A program made the position numbers and the translations under genes. This document shows positions 34,750 through 40,825 of a stretch of 40,825 nt of DNA, in pieces (position 1 is the first letter of the stretch; every line of letters starts with the position of its first letter). The stretch lies in assembly GCA_035552595.1 (NCBI GenBank), contig DASZKZ010000024.1, positions 1 to 40,825 of the forward strand, written 5' to 3'. The notes under the pieces were generated by a model. It saw nothing but the letters and a program-made list of their open reading frames with translations, searched no databases and was not told the DNA's origin. The stretch comes from Aeolococcus sp035552595. GTDB taxonomy: Bacteria; Chloroflexota; Dormibacteria; Aeolococcales; Aeolococcaceae.

Positions 34750-36113
34750 GCCCGCGGGTCGTCGTCCTGGGCGGTGGCCCGGCGGGAGATGTCGCCGCGC
34801 TGCGTGCCGCGCAGCTGGGCGCGGACGCGGTGCTCATCGAGCGCGCCGAGCTGGGGGGCACGTGCCTCAACTGGGGATGCATCCCCACCAAGTCGCTGCT
34901 CGCCGGCGCCGACCTGCTGCGCAAGATCCGCACGGCGTCGGACTTCGGGATCATGGTGCCCGAACCCACCATCGACTTCACGCGGATGATGGCGCGCAAG
35001 GAGGAGGTGGTCCTCAAGATGCGCTCCGGCGTGGCGGCCGCGTGCAAGCGCCGCAAGGTGCGCGTGGTGCGCGAGCAGGGCGTCATCGAGGGCGACGAGG
35101 TGGTCGCCGGCGGTGAGCGCTTCGGCTACGACCATCTCGTCGTCTGCGTCGGCACCGAGCCCAGCGGGCTGCCCGGCATCGACATGGAGCATCCGCGCGT
35201 GGTCACCTCCAACGGCATCCTCCGTCTCGAGAAGATCCCCAAGCGGCTGCTGGTGATCGGCGGCGGCGTGGTCGGCTGCGAGTTCGCCAGCCTGTTCGCG
35301 CCGCTGGGGTCGCAGGTCACCGTGGTGGAGCTGCTTCCGCAGATCCTCACCGGCGTCGACCCGCGCATCGTCACCCAGTTTCGCAAGCTCGTGGAGGCGC
35401 AGGGGATCACCTTCCACACCGGGCGGACGGTCAAGACGATCGACTACCGCAAGGCCTCGCTGACCGCCCACCTCGATGACGGCACCGACGTCGACGCCGA
35501 CCTGCTCCTCGTGTCGGTGGGGCGGCGGCCCGAGACGCGGGGCATCGGCCTCGAGGAGGCGGGCGTCACGGTGACCGAGCGGGGCCACATCGAGGTCGAC
35601 GAGCTGCTGCGCACCGGCAACCCCAAGATCTGGGCGGCGGGCGACTGCATCGGCGGGCTGCAGCTGGCCCACCTGGCCAGCGCGGAGGCGGCACGAGCGG
35701 TGGAGAACGCGCTGGGGTTCGAGGTCATGGCCATGGACCGGACGGTGGTGCCCTCGTGCATCTACACCCATCCAGAAATTGCCATGGTCGGCCTCAACTC
35801 GGAGACCGCCAAGGCCGCCGGCCACGATGTCAAGGTGGGCCAGGCGCGCTTCCTGGGCAACGGCAAAGCGCTGGGCGAGGGGGAGCCGGACGGGGTGGCG
35901 CAGCTCTACTCCGACGCCCAGAGTGGGCTCTTGCTCGGCGCCACAATCATGGGCGTGCATGCGGTGGAGATCATCTCCGAGGTGTCCGTGGCCATGTCCG
36001 ACGGGCTCACGGTCGACGAGCTCGGCTCGGTCATCCACGCCCATCCCACGGTCAGCGAGAACATCATGGACGCCGCTCAGCAGGCTACCGGGGTGGCGCC
36101 GTATTTGTCGTGA
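34746..36113 (+). CDS. lpd: Dihydrolipoamide dehydrogenase (E3)
   Basis: A 455-residue FAD flavoenzyme that reoxidises dihydrolipoyl groups with NAD+. The FAD-binding GGGPAGDVAALRAAQLG, redox disulfide CLNWGC followed by IPTKSLL, NAD-binding GGGVVGCEFASLFAPLG, second FAD motif WAAGDCIGG and the C-terminal HAHPTVSEN catalytic His-Glu dyad are all present. It starts inside the stop of the E2-E1 gene, so the two are coupled and together supply a complete 2-oxoglutarate dehydrogenase complex. The E1/E3-binding domain of the upstream protein is its likely dock. Confidence 0.95.
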   Translation: MSPRVVVLGGGPAGDVAALRAAQLGADAVLIERAELGGTCLNWGCIPTKSLLAGADLLRKIRTASDFGIMVPEPTIDFTRMMARKEEVVLKMRSGVAAACKRRKVRVVREQGVIEGDEVVAGGERFGYDHLVVCVGTEPSGLPGIDMEHPRVVTSNGILRLEKIPKRLLVIGGGVVGCEFASLFAPLGSQVTVVELLPQILTGVDPRIVTQFRKLVEAQGITFHTGRTVKTIDYRKASLTAHLDDGTDVDADLLLVSVGRRPETRGIGLEEAGVTVTERGHIEVDELLRTGNPKIWAAGDCIGGLQLAHLASAEAARAVENALGFEVMAMDRTVVPSCIYTHPEIAMVGLNSETAKAAGHDVKVGQARFLGNGKALGEGEPDGVAQLYSDAQSGLLLGATIMGVHAVEIISEVSVAMSDGLTVDELGSVIHAHPTVSENIMDAAQQATGVAPYLS

Positions 36114-36134
36114 CGGGCGGTTGTGGCTGGGCCG

Positions 36135-36533
36135 TCACACCTCGCTGCGCAGCTGCCGATCGCGCCGCCGCAGGCGCCGGGTCCGCACGATGGTGCGCGC
36201 CAGGCGCGCCTCGCGAACGGTGAGAAACGCGAAGCCCGCGCCGAATGCGAGCAGCACGGCACCGAGCCAGCGAGGAGACAGCACCACGCTGCTGGTGCCG
36301 CCCGCCAGACACAGGGCGGTGGCCAGCGCGAAGCCGAACACCACGGCCACCCGCGACAGCAGCGACGCCGTCTCCCGCGCCTCCCGGACCCGCCGCCTCA
36401 GCTCCGGTGAGTTGGCCGCCACCCGCCCCGCCGCGCGGCCCGCCGCCTGCCCTGCCGCCGCCCGCCTGCGGGCGCCGGCCAGCCGCCAGAACAGCAGTCC
36501 GGTGAGGAGCCGGATGAGCAGCGTCCACGGCAT
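36135..36533 (-). CDS. Small two-helix membrane protein of unknown function
   Basis: A 132-residue protein with an N-terminal hydrophobic stretch (PWTLLIRLLTGLLFWRLAG), a basic helical segment (residues 22-52, rich in Ala/Arg), two transmembrane helices (about 60-80 and 86-106) and a strongly basic C-terminus (RTIVRTRRLRRRDRQLR). The topology recalls small holin-like or envelope proteins but no family is recognised. ATG 36533 lacks a clear ribosome-binding site. It is convergent with lpd, 21 bp apart. Confidence 0.5.
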   Translation of the reverse strand: MPWTLLIRLLTGLLFWRLAGARRRAAAGQAAGRAAGRVAANSPELRRRVREARETASLLSRVAVVFGFALATALCLAGGTSSVVLSPRWLGAVLLAFGAGFAFLTVREARLARTIVRTRRLRRRDRQLRSEV

Positions 36534-36630
36534 GGATCCATTGTGATCCGGACCGCCGCGATCCGGCCGTCCGCGGCCGCACCGAGGCCCTGCTATCGTC
36601 GGGCACCCACGACGGCACGGAGGTACAGCA

Positions 36631-36861
36631 ATGGTCCGAGCGTACGTGCTGATCACGGCCACGGCGGGCAAGGCTCTGGAGGTGGTGGAGCGGCTGCGGT
36701 CGGCTCCGGGCGTGCTCCATGCCGACGCCATCACCGGTGAGTACGACGTCATCGCCCAGGTGGAGGCCGAGGACATCGCCGGCATCGGACGGCTCGTGGT
36801 GGAACGGGTCCAGGGGGGCAACGGGGTGCTCAAGACGATCACCTGCCTGTCGGTCCAGTAG
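36631..36861 (+). CDS. Stand-alone AsnC/Lrp ligand-binding (RAM) domain protein
   Basis: A 76-residue protein consisting only of the Lrp/AsnC effector-binding fold (RAM domain): VRAYVLITATAGKALEVVER, then PGVLHADAITGEYDVIAQVE and the closing VERVQGGNGVLKTITCLSV. There is no helix-turn-helix, so it cannot act as an ordinary Lrp regulator; stand-alone RAM proteins bind amino acids or partner proteins as oligomers. The ATG has a GGAGG site 8 bp upstream, and TATCGT at 36594 could be a -10 box. It is the first of three closely packed genes (5-bp gap to the next). Confidence 0.85.
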   Translation: MVRAYVLITATAGKALEVVERLRSAPGVLHADAITGEYDVIAQVEAEDIAGIGRLVVERVQGGNGVLKTITCLSVQ

Positions 36862-36866
36862 GCGAC

Positions 36867-37700
36867 TTGCCGGTCAGCGTCCGCTCGTCCGCCGGCCTGC
36901 GTGACCTGATCCGCGAGGCCTTCGCGGTGCTCGGGGCGAGCCCGCGCCTGCGCCTCTCGCTCTATCTCTGGGCGGCCACCGGTCTGACCGTGACCGAGGG
37001 GTTCACCATCCCGGTGGCGGCTCTGCACGACGCCGCCTCGATCCTGCCGCTGGCGCTGGGGGCGGCCGGGGCCTGGGCGGTGACGTGTCTCTTCCTGGTG
37101 GTGGGCACGCCGCTGTTGCGCACCGCCGAGGGGACCCGCGTCGATCACTACGGGCTGCCCAACGGCATCAGCGCCATCCGCGCCTGGCTGTCGTTCCCCC
37201 TGATGCTCTGCGCGGTTCTCACCCTGCCCGGCCCGCTGAGCCTCTACCTGTGGTGCTCGGTCGGCGGCGCCACCGGCATGCTCGACTTCGTGGACGGCTA
37301 CATGGCGCGGCGGTTCGGTCCCCTGACCGAGCTCGGCAAGGCGCTCGACCCGGCGATGGACGTGCTCTTCTTCGGCCTGGCGGCGGTGGGCGGCTGGCTG
37401 GTGGGGGTGGCGCCGGGGTGGCTCGCCGCCGGCATCCTCGTCCGCTACTTCGCTCCCTTTGTGATCACGCCGTTCATCTTCCTGGCGGGCAAGCGCCCGG
37501 AGCTGGTGCACACCACCTGGGGGCGGCGCAACACCGCGGCCATCGGGCTGGTGCTGTTCATCCTCATGATCGTGCGGCTGGCGGATGGACCGGTGAATAC
37601 CGTGGCGTTGATCATCGCCCCGATCCTTCTGGTGCCCACGCTGCTGCTCCACAGCATCGCGCTGGTGCGGCGCACCGCCGAGGCACCGCGCGCCGCATGA
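36867..37700 (+). CDS. CDP-alcohol phosphatidyltransferase
   Basis: A 277-residue membrane enzyme that joins a CDP-diacylglycerol (or other CDP-alcohol) to an alcohol in phospholipid synthesis. The full signature DGxxARx8GxxxDxxxD is present at residues 143-165 (DGYMARRFGPLTELG...D161...D165). About six to seven hydrophobic helices surround it; an N-terminal extension of about 90 residues with two helices precedes the usual domain. The alcohol acceptor is not predictable. The start is TTG, 5 bp after the AsnC-type gene, and the stop overlaps the acetyltransferase start (ATGA). Confidence 0.88.
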   Translation: MPVSVRSSAGLRDLIREAFAVLGASPRLRLSLYLWAATGLTVTEGFTIPVAALHDAASILPLALGAAGAWAVTCLFLVVGTPLLRTAEGTRVDHYGLPNGISAIRAWLSFPLMLCAVLTLPGPLSLYLWCSVGGATGMLDFVDGYMARRFGPLTELGKALDPAMDVLFFGLAAVGGWLVGVAPGWLAAGILVRYFAPFVITPFIFLAGKRPELVHTTWGRRNTAAIGLVLFILMIVRLADGPVNTVALIIAPILLVPTLLLHSIALVRRTAEAPRAA

Positions 37701-38227
37701 CCCGGGTGCGGACCGCCCACACCGCCGACCTGGACAGAGCCACCCTGGAGGCGGCGCGCACGCTGCTCGACGCGGTCTTCGACGACATGACCGACACCGA
37801 CTGGGAGCACTGCCTCGGCGGCATCCACGCCCTGGTGTGGGAGGGGGACGAGCTGATCGGTCACGCCGCGCTCATCCAGCGGCGTTTGCTGCACGGAGGC
37901 CGCGCGCTCCGCGCCGGTAGTGCCGAGGGGGTGGCGGTGCGCGCCGACCGGCGCCGGCGCGGCCACGGCGCCGCCATGATGGACGAGCTCGAACGGGTGG
38001 TTCGCGCCGCCTACGATCTCGGTGCGCTGGGCGCGTCCGAGGAGGCTCTCGGCTTCTACGCCGCGCGCGGCTGGACGCTGTGGCAGGGGGCTACCTCGGC
38101 ACTCACGCCGGGCGGCATCGTGCGCACCCCCGAGGACGACGGCTGCGTCTTCGTGCTTCCCGTCTCGGCTCCGCTCGACATCTCCGGCGAGCTCACCTGC
38201 GACTGGCGCGACGGCGAGGTGTGGTGA
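37697..38227 (+). CDS. Aminoglycoside 2'-N-acetyltransferase-like GNAT, AAC(2')-I type
   Basis: A 176-residue GNAT protein that matches the mycobacterial AAC(2')-I pattern over its whole length: TDTDWEHCLGGIHALVW, HAALIQRRLLHGGRALR, AEGVAVRADRRRRGHG (acetyl-CoA loop), YDLGALGASEEALGFYAARG, RTPEDDGCVFVLP and the terminal CDWRDGEVW, whose Asp and C-terminal Trp carboxylate contact the aminoglycoside in AAC(2')-Ic. In mycobacteria these are intrinsic chromosomal genes whose native role is debated. Here it is translationally coupled to a phospholipid-synthesis gene, which suggests a housekeeping substrate rather than acquired resistance. Confidence 0.88.
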   Translation: MTRVRTAHTADLDRATLEAARTLLDAVFDDMTDTDWEHCLGGIHALVWEGDELIGHAALIQRRLLHGGRALRAGSAEGVAVRADRRRRGHGAAMMDELERVVRAAYDLGALGASEEALGFYAARGWTLWQGATSALTPGGIVRTPEDDGCVFVLPVSAPLDISGELTCDWRDGEVW

Positions 38228-38251
38228 CGCGTAGACCGCGGGCTCGATGGC

Positions 38252-38575
38252 TCAGCGCTGCCGGCTCAGCTCCTCGAGCACCTCGCGCAGCCATTCCCCC
38301 GTGCTCAGATGCAGCGCTGAGGGATCGACGCTGCACCCCAGGCGCTCCAACACCGTGGCCAGCTCGGAGTCGGTGAGCTCCGCCGCCAGCAGATCGCGCA
38401 GCTCCGCGGCGCTGTCCAGGACGGCGTGGCGCGGCGACTCGACGATGAAGTCGCCGACCACCTCCTCCCAGGTGCCGTGTTCGATCACCCAGTCCTGGTG
38501 GAAGTAGCCGCCCAGGAACTGGCGCAGCTGCGGGAAGGCCGACGCGGGGGCGTCGAGGATCTCCTGGCGTGACAT
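38252..38575 (-). CDS. CdiI_2-type immunity protein
   Basis: A 107-residue protein that closely follows the CdiI_2 contact-dependent-inhibition immunity pattern: FPQLRQFLGGYFHQDWVIEH, GTWEEVVGDFI, ELRDLLAAELTDSELATVL, and LGCSVDPSALHLSTGEWLRE. It would bind and neutralise the RNase encoded directly upstream. ATG 38575 is chosen because a strong GGAGGT site sits 8 bp upstream; ATG 38596 would overlap the toxin stop. The gap to the toxin stop is 17 bp, so the two genes form an operon with toxin first. Confidence 0.82.
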   Translation of the reverse strand: MSRQEILDAPASAFPQLRQFLGGYFHQDWVIEHGTWEEVVGDFIVESPRHAVLDSAAELRDLLAAELTDSELATVLERLGCSVDPSALHLSTGEWLREVLEELSRQR

Positions 38576-38592
38576 GGGCGAACCTCCGGTGC

Positions 38593-39066
38593 TCATGGCC
38601 GCCGAGCATAGGTGCGGGCGGTGACGAGGACGGGATAGGAGGTGAGCACCGCGAATCCCGCCGGATAGCGTCGGCAGCGGCGCAGCACCACCCGAACGGC
38701 GGTGGCGGAGAGCGGCGTGGTGTCGCCGGCCGTCCAGCGCTTTCGCACCAGGACGTCGCCGATCACCTCGCCCATGTCGTGGTCGATGACCAGGCGGCTG
38801 TAGCCGGCGCGGCGCCAGCCTTCGACCTCGAGGCGATGGGCGGCGACGCAGGCCTCCACGCACCGCTGGGCTGTGGCCACATCGGGGTACGAGCCGGTGG
38901 CAGGGAGCAGCGGGTGGCGCCGGAGGCGGTCGGCCTCCACAGCGGGGGTGGTCCCGCAGTGCCGGGAGACGGTGTGGCCGTCACCCCAGCGCTCGTAGAC
39001 GCGCAGCGGCTCGATCCGCAGCGGGCGGCGCGGCCGGGGGCCTTCGAGGGCCGGGTTCAACTCCAT
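38593..39066 (-). CDS. RNase A-like toxin (CdiA-CT/RNAse_A_bac type)
   Basis: A 157-residue basic protein. Residues 28-150 match the bacterial RNase A-like toxin domain found at the C-termini of CdiA and other polymorphic toxins: GHTVSRHCGTT (H31), SYPDVATAQRCVEACVAAH, YSRLVIDHDMGEVIGDVL, ATAVRVVLRR and FAVLTSYPV, with the TxY pair T142/Y144. In the characterised Yersinia kristensenii toxin, a His, an Arg, a Thr and a Tyr in the same order form the active site. There is no signal peptide, filament, PAAR or WXG domain, so the delivery route is not visible. The immunity gene follows immediately. Confidence 0.78.
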   Translation of the reverse strand: MELNPALEGPRPRRPLRIEPLRVYERWGDGHTVSRHCGTTPAVEADRLRRHPLLPATGSYPDVATAQRCVEACVAAHRLEVEGWRRAGYSRLVIDHDMGEVIGDVLVRKRWTAGDTTPLSATAVRVVLRRCRRYPAGFAVLTSYPVLVTARTYARRP

Positions 39067-39115
39067 GGCGGCCACCGTGGAGGGCGGGCGCGGACGGTCC
39101 GGGGACAGTCCCGGG

Positions 39116-39121
39116 GATAAT
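39116..39121 (+). promoter_or_regulatory. -10-like box before the threonine dehydrogenase-like gene
   Basis: GATAAT ends 9 bp before the GTG at 39131 in the 64-bp divergent region shared with the toxin gene. No matching -35 box is visible. Confidence 0.3.
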
Positions 39122-39130
39122 CCGCGCGCT

Positions 39131-40156
39131 GTGCAAGCCGTCATCAAGCCCCTCCCCGCACCGGGCTTCGCGCTCGCCGACGTCCCCGAACCTGAGCCGG
39201 GCGAGGGCCAGGTGCTGCTGCGTGTGGCCGCCGCGTCGGTGTGCGGATCCGACGTGCACCTCTACGACTGGAATCCCTGGGCGGCGGCTCGCGTCCACCC
39301 GCCGCGGATCATCGGCCACGAGATCTGCGGCGAGGTGGTGGGTCGCGGCCCCGGTGCCGATCTCGCCGACGGATGCCGCGTCGCCGTCGAGTCGCACATC
39401 GTCTGCGGGCACTGCAACTCCTGCCGGCGCGGTGATTTTCACGTCTGCCTGAACACCCGCATCCTCGGGGTGGATGTGGACGGCGGATTCACCAGCCTCG
39501 TCGCCGTGCCCCAGGCCAACGTGCTGGCCATCAGCGACGACACCACCTCCGAGGTGGCGGCCGCGCTCGAGCCGGTCGGCAACGCGGTGCACGCCTGCTC
39601 GTACGGCGAGCTCGCGGGGCGGACGGTGGCGGTATTCGGCTGCGGGCCCATCGGTTGCGCGGCGATAGCGGTGGCGCGCGCGGAGGGTGCCGCGACCGTC
39701 ATCGCCGTCGACCGCAACCGCTACCGGCTCGCGCTCGCCGAGCGTATGGGCGCCGACCATCTGGTCATGGCCGACGACAACGTCGAGCGCAGCGTGCGCG
39801 CCGCCGCCGGCCGCGCGGACATCGACTGTGCGCTGGAGATGAGCGGCGCACCCAGCGCGGTGGTGGCGGCGATCCGGTTGGTTCGTCCCGGTGGCTGGAT
39901 CAGCCTGCTCGGCATCGGGGACGAGCCGACCACCCTCGACCTCTCCAACGATGTGGTCATGAAGGGCATCAGCCTCCACGGCGTGGTCGGGCGGCGTCTC
40001 CCGCAGACGTGGGACGCGACCATGGAGTACGTGCGCAGCGGGGCGGTCGACGCCGGCGCGCTGATCACCCACCACTACGCGATGAGTGAGATCGAAGCGG
40101 TCATCGAGCTGATCAAGTCGGGCCAGTGCGGCAAGGTGTCTCTGCACCCCGGATGA
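39131..40156 (+). CDS. Zinc-dependent L-threonine 3-dehydrogenase-like alcohol dehydrogenase
   Basis: A 341-residue medium-chain dehydrogenase, the same length as E. coli Tdh. Catalytic zinc residues are in SVCGSDVHLYDW and GHEICGEVVG; the structural-zinc cysteine cluster is in CGHCNSCRRGDFHVC; the Rossmann motif reads VFGCGPIGCAAIAVA. Tdh-like stretches include EPVGNAVHACSYGEL, LEMSGAPSAVVAAI and a late VVGRRLPQTWDAT where Tdh has GREMFETW. It probably oxidises L-threonine or a related secondary alcohol/polyol with NAD+. The start is GTG. No kbl partner is adjacent, so the exact substrate is inferred. Confidence 0.8.
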   Translation: MQAVIKPLPAPGFALADVPEPEPGEGQVLLRVAAASVCGSDVHLYDWNPWAAARVHPPRIIGHEICGEVVGRGPGADLADGCRVAVESHIVCGHCNSCRRGDFHVCLNTRILGVDVDGGFTSLVAVPQANVLAISDDTTSEVAAALEPVGNAVHACSYGELAGRTVAVFGCGPIGCAAIAVARAEGAATVIAVDRNRYRLALAERMGADHLVMADDNVERSVRAAAGRADIDCALEMSGAPSAVVAAIRLVRPGGWISLLGIGDEPTTLDLSNDVVMKGISLHGVVGRRLPQTWDATMEYVRSGAVDAGALITHHYAMSEIEAVIELIKSGQCGKVSLHPG

Positions 40157-40261
40157 GCCTTGCGCGATGGTGCTGATGCGCGGCCTTTGCGTGCCATGTG
40201 TCGCGACCCGGGCGGGTGTTCACCTGGTGAGGGATTGTCCGTTCGGTGTACGTCGTTTTTC

Positions 40262-40291
40262 TTGTCATGGCGAACATGTGTTTGGTAGAGT
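40262..40291 (+). promoter_or_regulatory. Promoter with leaderless spacing for the DUF222 gene
   Basis: TTGTCA (40262-40267), an 18-base spacer and TAGAGT (40286-40291). The -10 box ends 7 bp before the ATG at 40299, so transcription should begin at or next to the start codon. No ribosome-binding site lies in between. The rest of the gap from 40157 shows nothing recognisable. Confidence 0.5.
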
Positions 40292-40298
40292 CGGGTGC

Positions 40299-40825
40299 AT
40301 GACGAACGCGCGGTTGGACGTTGAACTTGGTGCTCTGGCTGGACATCTCCATGCCTCCACCGCTCGCTTCGTCGACATTGCGGTGGCGTTCGATGAGTCC
40401 GACGAGTGGGCTGGCATCGGCATGCGCAGCTGCGCGCACTGGTTGACGATCGCCACCGGCATCGACCTTCGCACCTCGCGCGAGATGCTCCGCGTGGGCC
40501 GTGCGCTGCGCCAGCTGCCCCGCATCCACGCGGCGTTCGCCGAGGGGCGCCTCTCCTTCGACAAGGTGCGCGCCGTCACGCACGTCGCCACTCCGGCCGA
40601 TGAGGCGATCTGGCTCGACATCGCGCTCCGGGCATCGGGCTCGCAGCTGGCGCAGATCTGCCGGCAGTTCCGCCGTTCCATCGCCGTCGACGACCCGGAG
40701 CGCGCGGCGATGCAGCGGGCCCGGCGGCGAGTCGTGTCCTGGTGGCTCGATGAGGATGGCATGCTCGCGCTCTACGCCACCCTGCCTCCGGAGGAGGGAC
40801 GGCTGGTGCTGACCGCCATCGAGTC
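40299..40825 (+). CDS. DUF222-domain protein (HNH-type family), 3' end outside window
   Basis: The frame from ATG 40299 stays open to the last base (175 codons seen). It reads as a DUF222 N-terminal region: LDVELGALAGHLHASTARFV, then WAGIGMRSCAHWLTIATGID, TSREMLRVGRALRQLPRI, FAEGRLSFDKVRAVTHVATP and LYATLPPEEGRLVLTAIE. DUF222 proteins usually end in an HNH endonuclease domain, often occur in many copies in actinobacteria and related soil phyla, and have no firm function. The HNH part, if present, lies beyond the window. Confidence 0.85.
   Translation, partial: MTNARLDVELGALAGHLHASTARFVDIAVAFDESDEWAGIGMRSCAHWLTIATGIDLRTSREMLRVGRALRQLPRIHAAFAEGRLSFDKVRAVTHVATPADEAIWLDIALRASGSQLAQICRQFRRSIAVDDPERAAMQRARRRVVSWWLDEDGMLALYATLPPEEGRLVLTAIE

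Noticed and set aside
34433..36044. Long minus-strand frames across the lpd gene
   Set aside because: They are shadows of lpd, whose FAD, disulfide and NAD motifs fix the coding strand and frame.

Overview
The window is a very GC-rich, densely coded bacterial chromosome segment. It has short intergenic gaps, frequent GTG/TTG starts and many ATGA or GTGA stop-start overlaps. The gene set suits a soil Actinobacteriota-like or Chloroflexota/Dormibacterota-like organism: a fused E2-E1 2-oxoglutarate dehydrogenase, an AAC(2')-type acetyltransferase, a TIGR03086/DinB-like protein, a PAP2-lipid kinase fusion and a DUF222 protein. There is no rRNA or marker gene, so this placement is inference. No tRNA, rRNA or CRISPR array was seen.

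Layout. 1-3583: histidine-utilisation genes hutU (5' end outside the window), a hutG-like arginase-family gene and hutI. 3593-8397: a class V aminotransferase/cysteine desulfurase-like enzyme, an RDD-CPBP membrane protease fusion and a YyaL/DUF255 thioredoxin-domain protein. 8532-10725: a DUF1003-like membrane protein, then a minus-strand operon of a small VirB2/TrbC-like protein, a TrbL/VirB6-like protein and a short SSB, driven by a clear promoter that overlaps a palindrome. 10844-18785: an accessory-looking stretch with a PAP2-DAG kinase, single-domain enzymes (two VOC proteins, DinB-like, DUF1801, SMP-30, an IMPase-like protein lacking metal ligands, a GNAT), a TetR/monooxygenase-like divergent pair and two gene relics. 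18795-20244: a small zinc-ribbon protein and a coupled pair of homologous unknown proteins behind an operator-like repeat cluster. 20289-24695: TauE/SafE transporter, hybrid histidine kinase, channel-like membrane protein and a small membrane-anchored protein.

24763-25974 is an IS1595-type insertion sequence with matching terminal inverted repeats and a 6-bp target duplication. Its transposase is internally deleted, and it carries a zinc-ribbon passenger gene homologous to the one at 18795. Beyond it lie a GGDEF-EAL protein, two beta-propeller lipoproteins, and a two-gene 2-oxoglutarate dehydrogenase complex (30652-36113). In that complex one 1365-residue chain carries lipoyl, peripheral-subunit-binding, E2 and E1 parts, and is coupled to the E3 gene. 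36631-38227 is a three-gene operon: stand-alone AsnC-type domain, CDP-alcohol phosphatidyltransferase and AAC(2')-like acetyltransferase.

38252-39066 encodes an RNase A-like (CdiA-CT type) toxin followed by a CdiI_2-type immunity protein, with no delivery domain in sight. The window ends with a threonine dehydrogenase-like gene and the start of a DUF222 gene with a leaderless-type promoter. The strongest candidates for something little described are the orphan toxin/immunity pair, the lipoyl-containing E2-E1 fusion, the IS with its zinc-ribbon passenger, and the paired unknown proteins at 19124-20244.
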